DNA of 14,550 bases from Sphingobacteriales bacterium (GCA_947472965.1 CANJEF010000004.1:1-14550); one strand, 5' to 3'. Counted from the stretch's first letter, positions 7,221 to 14,497 are shown. The notes: a model not told the origin generated them from the letters alone. Made by a program: numbers and translations.

Positions 7221-7417
7221 TTCACAATATTAAAAATATATTTCAGTAAGATGAAATTTTTAGGCAACTATTTTATTCACATTTTTTTTGGGGATGTTAA
7301 TTACTTTGAACGAAATCATGATTTTAAAAATTGGATTCATGGTGTTGGAACTAAATAAAATCACGTTAAATCAAATGTTAAATTGATAATCTGAAAGTAT
7401 TCGCTTTTACATAACGC

Positions 7418-7425
7418 TATCTTTG
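7418..7425 (+). promoter_or_regulatory. Bacteroidota -7 promoter element ahead of the lpxD-like gene
   Basis: TATCTTTG fits TAnnTTTG exactly and ends 15 bases before the ATG at 7441. It overlaps an in-frame TTG (7423) that could be mistaken for the start. The promoter position makes the ATG the sensible start and predicts a leader of about 8-10 nt. Confidence 0.65.
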
Positions 7426-7440
7426 TCGAAAATAAACCAA

Positions 7441-8391
7441 ATGAAATTTCCATCTCCCATCACCGTGCAGTGGATTGCAGACTTCATTGGCGCTACAATT
7501 AAAGGAAATGAAAGTAATGTGGCAATAGGAATTAACGAACTTCACAAGGTTGAAAATGGTGATATTGTTTTTGTAGATCACCCGAAATATTACAAGACCT
7601 GCATCGACTCAGCAGCAACGGTTATCATCATCGACCAGCTAACTTTGTTTCCCGAAAATAAGACATTGCTTGTTGTAGAAAATCCTTTTGAGGCATATCT
7701 AAAAATAGTTAACCACTTCAGGCCTTTTGAAAAGGCAATAAAAAATATCAGCGACTCGGCTTCCATCGGAGCACAAACCTATATTGCACCAAATGCATTT
7801 ATCGGAAACCATGTAACCATTGGAAACAATTGTATTATTCAACCCAATGTTTCTATTATGGATCATTCACACATTGGGAATAACGTGGTAATTCAATCTG
7901 GCACAGTAATTGGTTCAGACGCTTTCTACTATAACACGAAAAAAAACAGGGAACTCTGGTACAAAAGAATGGATAGCTGTGGTGCGGTTATTATTGAAGA
8001 TGATGTTGAAATCGGAGCCAATTGTACAATCGACCGGGGCGTAACCCACAACACCCTCATAGGTAAAGGAACAAAAATTGATAACCTGGTTCAACTAGGA
8101 CACGATGTGGTGATTGGAAAAAATTGTCTGATTGCATCACAAGTAGGCATTGCAGGTGCAACAACATTGGAGGATGGCGTAGTGCTGTGGGGACAAGTAG
8201 GAGTAAACAAAACAATTACAATTGGAAAAGGAGCCATCGTAATGGGACAAAGCGGTGTTTTCAATCACTTGGAAGGAGGAAAAGTATATATGGGATTCCC
8301 TGCAGAAGAGGCCGGTAAAAAAAGAAGAGAGCTCATCTGGATCCGAAGAATTCCAGAAATCTGGGAAAAACTCAACGGTAGCAAGAAATAG
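7441..8391 (+). CDS. lpxD: LpxD-like UDP-3-O-acylglucosamine N-acyltransferase
   Basis: 316-residue left-handed beta-helix acyltransferase. An N-terminal domain (1-100) is of the LpxD uridine-binding type. It is followed by hexapeptide repeats (about 103-270, with [20 protein letters not shown] and IGKGTKIDN) and a C-terminal helix. LpxD transfers a 3-hydroxyacyl chain from ACP to the 2-amino group of UDP-3-O-acyl-glucosamine in lipid A synthesis. The GSDAFYY block (158-164) matches the GSDGFGF substrate loop, and the probable catalytic histidine is H221 in [11 protein letters not shown] second His usual in GGQVGxxGH is not present (WGQVGVNKT, 250-257). No lpxC, fabZ or lpxA is adjacent. Bacteroidota often have more than one LpxD-like gene, so this may be a paralogue with another acceptor; the symbol is tentative. 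Confidence 0.82.
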   Translation: MKFPSPITVQWIADFIGATIKGNESNVAIGINELHKVENGDIVFVDHPKYYKTCIDSAATVIIIDQLTLFPENKTLLVVENPFEAYLKIVNHFRPFEKAIKNISDSASIGAQTYIAPNAFIGNHVTIGNNCIIQPNVSIMDHSHIGNNVVIQSGTVIGSDAFYYNTKKNRELWYKRMDSCGAVIIEDDVEIGANCTIDRGVTHNTLIGKGTKIDNLVQLGHDVVIGKNCLIASQVGIAGATTLEDGVVLWGQVGVNKTITIGKGAIVMGQSGVFNHLEGGKVYMGFPAEEAGKKRRELIWIRRIPEIWEKLNGSKK

Positions 8392-8421
8392 CCAAAACAA
8401 GTAAAGAATAAAAAGAAACAA

Positions 8422-9504
8422 ATGAAAAACATCAAATTGTCATACATCATAGTATGCATGTTATCTTTATTGAGCATTGATGGTGTTGCACAAAATTTTG
8501 TCATCACAGGCAAGATCATAGATGCAGAAACAAAACAGCCCCTTCAAGGTGCGTCTATTTTTTGTGCCCAAACAACATTCGGAACCATTGCAAATGCAGA
8601 GGGCATTTTTGGACTAAGACTTCCAAATGGAGGATACGAATTATGCATCTCTTTCAGTGGCTATGAAAACATCACAGAAAGGATCAATGACCAGACAGAA
8701 GGACTTACAGACAGGGTTTGGGAACTTAAGCTCAAACAGAAAAGTCTTGAAGAAGTTTCTATTGTTTTTTCGAGTGAAGTGAAAGATGGCTGGGAAAAAT
8801 ATGGCAGCTTCTTTCTTTCCCAATTTCTCGGAACTTCTGAAAATGCACAAAAATGCAAAATACTCAATCCTGAAGTGCTTCGTTTTTTCTATTACAGGAA
8901 AAAAGATAAACTGAAAGTGGTTTCCAAGGAAATCATTAAAGTTGAAAATCCTGGATTGGGATATAACATCACGTACCAACTAGATTCATTTATACATGAA
9001 TTCAAAACCGGTGCAACAGAAACAACAGGCTTTCCATTTTTTAAAAATATGGATGGCAACGAAACTGATAGCCTCCGCTGGGCAGAGCAACGAAGTACTG
9101 CCTATTATGGATCATTGCTGCATTTTTTTCGATGCTACTACGATAGCACACTGAATTTAAACGGATATAAAATCGAAATGGTTGATGAATCAACTGAAAA
9201 ACCATTTCAGGTTAAAAATCCCTACGAAATCAATTATTATGCTAAGTCTCAAAATGGATTGCTTGAATTGAATTTTCCATCCAAGCTTCGTGTGCTCTAT
9301 AAAGAGGAGCTGCCTTCAAAGATCTACTTGAATGAAAAGAATTTAGATGCCTCTACACCCTTCCAGATTTCAATATTGAAATTTTACAACAGCATCATGA
9401 TTCAAGAAAATGGATACTTCTACGACCAACGTGATATTTTCAACAGCGGTTATTGGGAATGGGAAAGGTTGGGAGATATGCTGCCCTATGATTTTGATTT
9501 GTAG
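8422..9504 (+). CDS. Secreted protein with carboxypeptidase-like regulatory domain, function unknown
   Basis: 360 residues. A Sec signal peptide (about 1-23, ending GVAQ) is followed by a carboxypeptidase D regulatory-like beta-sandwich (about 26-92: ITGKIIDAETKQPLQGASI, then GTIANAEGIFGLRLPNGGY and ISFSGYE). That domain is common at the N-terminus of Bacteroidota outer-membrane receptors and surface proteins. The rest (about 100-360), rich in aromatic and charged residues, matches no family I can name. There is no TonB plug, beta-barrel signature or sorting domain, so it is not a truncated SusC-type receptor on visible evidence. It lies 30 bp after the lpxD-like gene in the same direction with no promoter element between, so co-transcription is likely. 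A periplasmic or outer-membrane-associated location is inferred. Confidence 0.75.
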   Translation: MKNIKLSYIIVCMLSLLSIDGVAQNFVITGKIIDAETKQPLQGASIFCAQTTFGTIANAEGIFGLRLPNGGYELCISFSGYENITERINDQTEGLTDRVWELKLKQKSLEEVSIVFSSEVKDGWEKYGSFFLSQFLGTSENAQKCKILNPEVLRFFYYRKKDKLKVVSKEIIKVENPGLGYNITYQLDSFIHEFKTGATETTGFPFFKNMDGNETDSLRWAEQRSTAYYGSLLHFFRCYYDSTLNLNGYKIEMVDESTEKPFQVKNPYEINYYAKSQNGLLELNFPSKLRVLYKEELPSKIYLNEKNLDASTPFQISILKFYNSIMIQENGYFYDQRDIFNSGYWEWERLGDMLPYDFDL

Positions 9505-9581
9505 TCTTGAATTGAACCGATAACGCTCACTTTGAAGCCATGGAACAAATGATAGTGAATTAATTTCACATTAACACCCAA

Positions 9582-10577
9582 CTACTTTGTCTGCGCTAGC
9601 ATCTTGAGATACCCTTTGCAAGCATCTTCAATTGATTGAGCGACCGGCTTGAAAGAAAAGCCTGGCAGTGTTTTCATGATCTTCGTATTATTAAAATATA
9701 CCTTTTGCTGGGCCGTCTCAGCCGTTTCTTTTGTAAGCAACGGTTCACTGCCTGAAAAAACGGCCTTTATTTTTTCCATGCGCCAGGCAATGGAAGCCAA
9801 GATGGGCGTAACCTTTCGAATAGGGGGCCTTTTCCCAAATGCAGTTGCCATTTGCGTGAATACTTCCCTGTACGATTTGTTTTCGGCACTTAAAATAAAG
9901 CGTTCACCAGAAACATCATTGTTCATCAATCCAACCATGGCCTTGGCTACATCAGATGCATCTACAAAACCACTGATGCCTTCTGTGTACCAAGGAAACT
10001 CATTGAAGGCACTTTTGAAAGTAGCAGAAGAACCATGGCTCCAATCGCCAAGCCCCAATATAATTACAGGATTTACGATCGCCACATCAAGTCCCTCAGC
10101 ATGTGCCCGCCAAACTTCCAATTCTCCCAAATATTTACTTTCCCCGTAAACAGAGGGATTTGCAGTTTCATCCCACTTGGTTTCCTCTGAGACGGTTTCG
10201 TAGTTTCTCTTTCGTCCTATTGCGGCAACAGAACTCACATGCACCAATTTTTTCACGCCATTTTCAAGAGCGGCATTAACCACGTTGGCAGTCCCCTCAA
10301 CATTCACCTTCATCAATTTCGATGCCATTCTCGGATTGAATGATACAAGTCCTGCACAATGATAAACCGTATCGCATTCAGCCATCAGATCAGACATCAA
10401 CGTTACATCGAGAATGTCACCTTGTACCCATTCCACTTGATCTATTTCTGCTTGGGATAATGTTGAAGGCAATCCAGATCTGTATAGTCCAACAAGTTGC
10501 ACACCACTTCCAAGCAGTTCTTTAATAAGGTAGGTACCAACTAAGCCATTCGCACCGGTGATGAGGATTTTGGGCAT
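9582..10577 (-). CDS. Extended SDR, NAD-dependent epimerase/dehydratase family
   Basis: 331-residue extended short-chain dehydrogenase. The Rossmann glycine motif GANGLVG is at 8-14. D54 lies in GDILD, HCAG at 73-76 replaces NNAG, S115/S116 is in VHVSS, and the catalytic Y144-x3-K148 lies in VYGESKYLGE. NPVIILG (169-175) and a C-terminal substrate domain follow. The pattern resembles dihydroflavonol-reductase-like and hopanoid/sugar-associated epimerases. Substrate and reaction cannot be assigned: candidates are a nucleotide-sugar or a hydroxy-acyl substrate. It converges on the secreted-protein gene (77-bp gap) and is codirectional with pheS 155 bp upstream, but heptamer array B separates the two. 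Confidence 0.88.
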   Translation of the reverse strand: MPKILITGANGLVGTYLIKELLGSGVQLVGLYRSGLPSTLSQAEIDQVEWVQGDILDVTLMSDLMAECDTVYHCAGLVSFNPRMASKLMKVNVEGTANVVNAALENGVKKLVHVSSVAAIGRKRNYETVSEETKWDETANPSVYGESKYLGELEVWRAHAEGLDVAIVNPVIILGLGDWSHGSSATFKSAFNEFPWYTEGISGFVDASDVAKAMVGLMNNDVSGERFILSAENKSYREVFTQMATAFGKRPPIRKVTPILASIAWRMEKIKAVFSGSEPLLTKETAETAQQKVYFNNTKIMKTLPGFSFKPVAQSIEDACKGYLKMLAQTK

Positions 10578-10608
10578 GTGTTGTTCGTGAAGGGGGTTGG
10601 AAGTTTAA

Positions 10609-10657
10609 ATAAGACGTGAGACATAAGATATAAGACGTGAGACATAAGATATAAGAT
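10609..10657. repeat. Heptamer repeat array B, distal arm (7 units, including a 21-bp perfect tandem)
   Basis: Seven units in register on the plus strand: ataagac, gtgagac, ataagat, ataagac, gtgagac, ataagat, ataagat (10609-10657). Bases 10610-10630 and 10631-10651 are identical 21-bp copies, each three heptamers long. The units are the reverse complement of the RTCTTAY type seen in arrays A and B-proximal. The segment GAGACATAAGA (10618-10628 and 10639-10649) is perfectly complementary to 10724-10734. Confidence 0.85.
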
Positions 10658-10701
10658 GCAAGGAACAGCCAAATGATTGATCAATAATATTATTTACTTA
10701 C

Positions 10702-10736
10702 ATCTTATGTCTTACATCTTTTGTCTTATGTCTCAA
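10702..10736. repeat. Heptamer repeat array B, proximal arm at the pheS stop
   Basis: Five units in register: atcttat, gtcttac, atctttt, gtcttat, gtctcaa. The pheS stop codon (10733-10735 on the minus strand) lies inside the last unit. With the distal arm it can form a long imperfect hairpin (11-bp perfect core, loop of about 75-95 nt) in the pheS 3' untranslated region. It may serve as a transcript end, but there is no T-tract typical of an intrinsic terminator. Confidence 0.85.
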
Positions 10737-11761
10737 ATAGAAGCAAACTGCCTCAAAAACCGCACGTCATTTTCACTGAAGAGCCTGATATCAGTTATGC
10801 CATACTTAAGTAATGCTGGACGCTCCACACCCATTCCGAATGCAAAGCCAGTATATTTTTCCGGATCGATACCGCAATTTTTAAGCACATTCGGATGCAC
10901 CATGCCACAACCCAGGATCTCGAGCCAACCGGTGCGCTTACATACAGCACAACCATCTCCCTTGCACAACATGCAACTGATATCCATCTCTGCGCTTGGC
11001 TCAGTAAATGGAAAATAACTGGGCCTAAACCGCACCTTCACATCATCACCAAACATCTCCTTCACAAAAAAGTAAAGGGTTTGCTTCAAATCTGCAAACG
11101 ATACATTTTCATCTATATACAATCCTTCAACCTGGTGAAAGAAACAATGCGAACGTGCACTGATGGTCTCGTTTCGGTAAACCCTGCCAGGACAAATAAT
11201 CCGAATGGGGATCTGCTTCTTTTCCATCTCCCTGATCTGAACATTGCTGGTATGGGTGCGCAGTAGAATTGCAGGATCAGTAGACAAATAGAACGTGTCT
11301 TGCATATCACGCGCTGGATGATTTTCGTCCAAGTTGAGTGCCGTAAAATTATGCCAGTCATCTTCAATCTCAGGGCCTTCTGCTACTGTAAAAGAAAGCC
11401 TTTGAAATATTTCAACGATCCTGTTTCGCATCAAGGTTACAGGATGCCTGCTTCCTGATGGAATTGGCAAACCGGGCAGGGATGTATCAATCATGACTGA
11501 TGATGAACTTGCACCGGATTCTATTTTATTTTTTTCTACCTCGAATTTTTCTTCTGCCAATATCTTGAAAGCATTCAACACCTGTCCGAATACCTTTTTC
11601 TCTTCAACTGCAACATTTTTCATTTCTGCCATGATGGCCTTCACAATTCCCTTCACACCTAAAAAACGTATGCGAAATTCCTCAAGATGATCCGCATCGT
11701 TTGCAGAAAAAGCATTGATTTCCTCCTTGTAGGCTTCTATTTGCTTAATGATCTCGTCCAT
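10733..11761 (-). CDS. pheS: Phenylalanine-tRNA ligase alpha subunit
   Basis: 342-residue catalytic subunit of the (alpha-beta)2 class II synthetase that charges tRNA-Phe. An N-terminal coiled-coil (about 1-90) is followed by the class II core: HPVTL (106-110), HTSNVQIR and RVYRNETISARSHCFFHQVEG (motif 2, about 170-213), FTEPSAEMD (252-260) and motif 3 GFAFGMGVERPALLKYG (305-321). A C-x2-C-x4-C-x2-C cluster (C263, C266, C271, C274) before GWLEILG looks like a metal-binding knuckle found in a subset of PheS. The ATG at 11761 (MDEIIKQIEA) fits the family length; an in-frame TTG 21 bases upstream is less likely. pheT is not adjacent, as is common in Bacteroidota. No convincing promoter element was seen in the 115-bp divergent region on this strand. 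Confidence 0.97.
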   Translation of the reverse strand: MDEIIKQIEAYKEEINAFSANDADHLEEFRIRFLGVKGIVKAIMAEMKNVAVEEKKVFGQVLNAFKILAEEKFEVEKNKIESGASSSSVMIDTSLPGLPIPSGSRHPVTLMRNRIVEIFQRLSFTVAEGPEIEDDWHNFTALNLDENHPARDMQDTFYLSTDPAILLRTHTSNVQIREMEKKQIPIRIICPGRVYRNETISARSHCFFHQVEGLYIDENVSFADLKQTLYFFVKEMFGDDVKVRFRPSYFPFTEPSAEMDISCMLCKGDGCAVCKRTGWLEILGCGMVHPNVLKNCGIDPEKYTGFAFGMGVERPALLKYGITDIRLFSENDVRFLRQFASI

Positions 11762-11852
11762 ACCGCGAAGATAATCAATCAATGGCTTACAGTAAATGCT
11801 TTTAGCAGTTGGTTTTTGTTATAAATCGGGGAAAATTATCATCAGTTTATGT

Positions 11853-11860
11853 TAGGTTTG
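11853..11860 (+). promoter_or_regulatory. Bacteroidota -7 promoter element ahead of the arginase-fold gene
   Basis: TAGGTTTG fits TAnnTTTG exactly, 16 bases before the ATG at 11877 (22 before the alternative ATG at 11883). It lies in the pheS divergent region and predicts a leader of about 9-11 nt or about 15 nt. Confidence 0.65.
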
Positions 11861-11876
11861 CCTAAATAATAGCGTG

Positions 11877-13007
11877 ATGTCCATGTTCAACCTGAACGAC
11901 TTTCTCGATCCTGTAAACGTAACCCTGCTGTCAAATGACGAAATATACAGGGAAGGCCAAATTGGGAAAAGCATATTAATTTACGAGGATATTTTCCCTG
12001 ATTTGGAAGATGTTGACATCATTATTGTGGGGTGCAACGAAACAAGGGGAAACGGAAATAGCACTGACAATAATAACAGCATCGATTTCATTAGAAAAGA
12101 ATTTTATGCACTCTACCTTTGGCACAAAAATATACAGGTTGCTGATATTGGCAACATAAGAATTGGAGCGGAACTGAGCGATACCTATGCAGCGTTGAAA
12201 ACCGTTGCGGCTGAACTCCAAAAACACGGTAAAAAAATGGTGGTTCTTGGTGGATCGCATGATCTTACACTTGCACAATATGATGCCTTCACCAGCCAAT
12301 CAAAGATCATAGAAGTAACTGCAGTGGATGCATACATCGATTTGTCAATGGACAACCCGGTGAAATCAAGCAATTTCCTTATGGAGATGCTTACGGGTGA
12401 ACCAAATTTCATTAGACACTACAACCACATTGGTTTCCAAAGTTATTATGTTCATCCCCACATGCTCGAAACAATGGACAAACTTCGGTTTGATTGTTAC
12501 CGACTTGGAAAAGTGAAAGAGAATATTGAAGAGATGGAACCAGTGATGAGAACCAGTGAAATGCTCAGCTTTGACCTCGCTGCTCTTGGAGCAACAACTT
12601 TTCAGGAAGGGACCAGTCCCAATGGTTTCAATGGAGAGGAAGCTTGCACACTGTTGCGCTATGCTGGCATGAGTGATAAAATGCAATCTGTTGGCATCTA
12701 TGGATACGATCAAAAGAAAGACCCCTTCAATACCCTTGCCAAGCAAGTTTCACAGATGCTTTGGTATTATATAGATGGAATTTATTTTGGAAGAATGGAG
12801 GCAGACTTGAACGACAAGCAGATGTTCAATGAATGTCATATTGCTTTTGGTAGCATCGATACTACGTTCATACAAAGCCTGAAAACAGGCAGGTGGTGGA
12901 TGCGCATGCCAGACGAAAAATACATTCCTTGTTCGCAAACCGATTTCAACCAGGCTGGAAACAATGAAATACCGGAACGTTGGCTTAGGATGCAAGAGCG
13001 AGATTGA
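11877..13007 (+). CDS. Arginase-fold protein, formimidoylglutamase-like, with degenerate metal site
   Basis: 376 residues with the ureohydrolase (arginase/agmatinase/formimidoylglutamase) core at about 45-300. The first metal motif is GGSHDLT with H128 retained. The second is DAYIDLS (151-157), with D151 and D155 kept but Y153 in place of the usual histidine. The third is SFDLAALG (231-238), with D233 kept but A235 where the second aspartate is expected and G238 in place of the following aspartate. Two of six canonical Mn ligands are therefore missing. The segment SPNGFNGEEACTLLRYAGMSDK and the C-terminal extension (about 310-376, ending in a Trp/Arg-rich stretch) are features I associate with the Bacteroidota group routinely annotated as formimidoylglutamase. 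Hydrolysis of formimidoyl-glutamate in histidine breakdown is the family inference, but no hut genes are nearby. Start alternatives are GTG 11874 and ATG 11883. Confidence 0.8.
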   Translation: MSMFNLNDFLDPVNVTLLSNDEIYREGQIGKSILIYEDIFPDLEDVDIIIVGCNETRGNGNSTDNNNSIDFIRKEFYALYLWHKNIQVADIGNIRIGAELSDTYAALKTVAAELQKHGKKMVVLGGSHDLTLAQYDAFTSQSKIIEVTAVDAYIDLSMDNPVKSSNFLMEMLTGEPNFIRHYNHIGFQSYYVHPHMLETMDKLRFDCYRLGKVKENIEEMEPVMRTSEMLSFDLAALGATTFQEGTSPNGFNGEEACTLLRYAGMSDKMQSVGIYGYDQKKDPFNTLAKQVSQMLWYYIDGIYFGRMEADLNDKQMFNECHIAFGSIDTTFIQSLKTGRWWMRMPDEKYIPCSQTDFNQAGNNEIPERWLRMQERD

Positions 13008-13034
13008 TACGCTAAGCTTAATAAAAAACAGACC

Positions 13035-14387
13035 ATGTTTTTAAAACAGTTATATACACTCCTACTATTTGTGTTGTTCATGAGCAGCTGCTCCATTCAA
13101 CAGAAATTATCCTCTTCAGCAGATGCATTTTTTCTGAAAGAAACATCCATGTCAGGATCACATATTGGAATTGCCGTATTCGATCCGATGCTGAATAAAA
13201 ATATATTCAGTCACCAAGCTGATAAACTGTTTGTCCCGGCCAGCAACACCAAAATTGTGACATGCTATGCCGCCATGAAATATTTGCCATCAAAGCTCCC
13301 TGCTGCCTATCTCAGTGACCTTGACACAGCAGTGCTCATAACACCGACTGGCGATCCAAGTTTTTTGCACCCCGACTTCAGCACCCATCCTCTATTTGAC
13401 AAACTGAAGGGCATCAGTAAACCACTTTATATTCGCCAAGACAATTGGTATTCCGATGCGTTGGCAGGAGGTTGGTCATGGGAGGACTATAGTGAAGACT
13501 TCATGACAGAACGAACTACATTTCCAGTGTATGGCAATCAAATACATTGGTATCAGGAGAAAAGTAAAAAAGAAAATCCAAGTTATCCTGGTGATACAGT
13601 AGATGTTTTTATTTATTCCAATCCGGAAGTTAATTGGCCGGTAAATTTTTCTTCCATTAAAAAGAGTCGCTTTGAGGTGAAACGAGATCAGTATGAAAAT
13701 GCTTTCATGTTGGTTGAAGGATTGCAAGCATCAGGATCAACTTCAGTTCCCTATATCACCAAAGGGATTGAAACCGGAATTGAATTATTGCATGATAGCC
13801 TTGGAAAATCGATCTCCATTGCTGATGCCGAGATGATAAGCAAACTGAATTCATTAAAATATGATACAGTGTATTCCCAATACACCGATTCATTGCTTAA
13901 GATTATGATGCATCGAAGCGATAATTTTTATGCCGACCAATGCCTTGAAATGGTTAGTCAGCAATGGTTCCAGAAAATGGATGAATCTGCGATAATCAAT
14001 GAGCTGCTTTCAAAAGATTTATCAGCGTTTCCACAAAAGCCTCGCTGGGTGGATGGAAGTGGCTTAAGTCGATATAACCTTTTTTCTCCCGATGACATGG
14101 TTTTCATTTTGAATAAAATGAAAAATGAGCAACCATGGGAAAGGATCAAAACCATTTTCCCGAAAGTTGGCAATGGAACATTATCGAGGTATAAAACAAA
14201 AAGCGGAGAATTTATTTATGCAAAAACGGGATCAATGGGCGGCGTGATGAACCTCAGCGGATTCATCTTTACTGACAAAAAAAAATGGCTTATCTTTTCT
14301 GTTATGATAAATAACACTCAAACTCCATTTTCAATCATCAGAAAACAGATGAATGGATTTTTGGAGCGGGTTGCTGAATTGAATTAG
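13035..14387 (+). CDS. dacB: PBP4-type D-alanyl-D-alanine carboxypeptidase/endopeptidase lipoprotein (peptidase S13)
   Basis: 450-residue serine D,D-peptidase that trims or cuts peptidoglycan cross-links. It has a lipoprotein signal peptide with lipobox MSSC (C19), so it should be membrane-anchored in the envelope. All three penicillin-binding-protein motifs are present and in order: SNTK (S70 nucleophile, K73), SDN (295-297) and KTG (397-399). The family block WVDGSGLSRYNLFSP (338-352) follows SDN. The insert between SxxK and SxN (about 85-280) matches the extra domains of class C PBPs. It lies 27 bp downstream of the arginase-fold gene with no promoter element between, so it may share that transcript. 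The ATG at 13035 gives an intact signal peptide. Heptamer array C begins 2 bp after the stop. Confidence 0.94.
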   Translation: MFLKQLYTLLLFVLFMSSCSIQQKLSSSADAFFLKETSMSGSHIGIAVFDPMLNKNIFSHQADKLFVPASNTKIVTCYAAMKYLPSKLPAAYLSDLDTAVLITPTGDPSFLHPDFSTHPLFDKLKGISKPLYIRQDNWYSDALAGGWSWEDYSEDFMTERTTFPVYGNQIHWYQEKSKKENPSYPGDTVDVFIYSNPEVNWPVNFSSIKKSRFEVKRDQYENAFMLVEGLQASGSTSVPYITKGIETGIELLHDSLGKSISIADAEMISKLNSLKYDTVYSQYTDSLLKIMMHRSDNFYADQCLEMVSQQWFQKMDESAIINELLSKDLSAFPQKPRWVDGSGLSRYNLFSPDDMVFILNKMKNEQPWERIKTIFPKVGNGTLSRYKTKSGEFIYAKTGSMGGVMNLSGFIFTDKKKWLIFSVMINNTQTPFSIIRKQMNGFLERVAELN

Positions 14388-14389
14388 AA

Positions 14390-14445
14390 ATCAGACGACA
14401 GGAGTCAGAAGCCAGGAGACAGACGTCAGAAATCATACGTCAGAT
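14390..14445. repeat. Heptamer repeat array C, proximal arm (8 units)
   Basis: Eight units in register on the plus strand: atcagac, gacagga, gtcagaa, gccagga, gacagac, gtcagaa, atcatac, gtcagat. They are the reverse-complement sense of the RTCTGAY units in array A and start 2 bp after the dacB-like stop codon. The units are more diverged than at arrays A and B, yet the 7-nt spacing is unbroken over 56 bp. Confidence 0.8.
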
Positions 14446-14469
14446 TAAATACTAGCTATTACACCTAAA

Positions 14470-14497
14470 TCCTGATTCCTGAAATCTGACGTCTGTT
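14470..14497. repeat. Heptamer repeat array C, distal inverted arm (4 units)
   Basis: Four units in register: tcctgat, tcctgaa, atctgac, gtctgtt. Bases 14485-14496 (TCTGACGTCTGT) are a perfect 12-bp complement of 14419-14430, so the two arms can form a stem with a 54-base loop just downstream of the dacB-like gene. The remaining sequence to 14550 holds no feature I can support; a near-match -7 element (TTACTTTG, 14521-14528) could serve a gene outside the window. Confidence 0.8.

Larger units (their letters stand above)
7021..7440. other. Divergent intergenic region between yicC and lpxD-like gene
   Basis: 420 bp of very AT-rich DNA. The only plus-strand open frame (7110-7358) starts with TTG, has no family resemblance and is unlikely to be coding. 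It contains two hairpins (7158-7177 and 7206-7220), a minus-strand 26-codon ATG frame (7340-7260) and the lpxD-like promoter element at 7418. No tRNA, SRP RNA or known riboswitch pattern was recognised. Confidence 0.6.

Noticed and set aside
7110..7358. 82-codon plus-strand open frame in the yicC-lpxD gap
   Set aside because: It starts with TTG, has no ATG near its start and no family-like sequence, and crosses the hairpins. It is most likely noncoding.
7423..7440. TTG start for the LpxD-like gene
   Set aside because: The TTG lies within the TATCTTTG promoter element, and ATG 7441 gives the normal family N-terminus.
9522..9529. TCACTTTG as a promoter element
   Set aside because: It matches at only five of six fixed positions and is followed by no plus-strand gene.
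9555..9569. Inverted repeat GTGAA/TTCAC between convergent genes as a terminator
   Set aside because: It is only a 5-bp AT-rich stem with no T-tract, and is easily due to chance.
9649..10149. Long plus-strand frame opposite the epimerase gene
   Set aside because: It is a shadow of the minus-strand epimerase gene, which has intact motifs. The shadow has none.
11762..11782. TTG start extending PheS by 7 residues
   Set aside because: ATG 11761 fits the family length and N-terminus. The extension is unsupported.
11877..14387. Novel defence or toxin system
   Set aside because: All genes in the window fit housekeeping or envelope families. Nothing resembles defence modules, toxins or mobile-element cargo.
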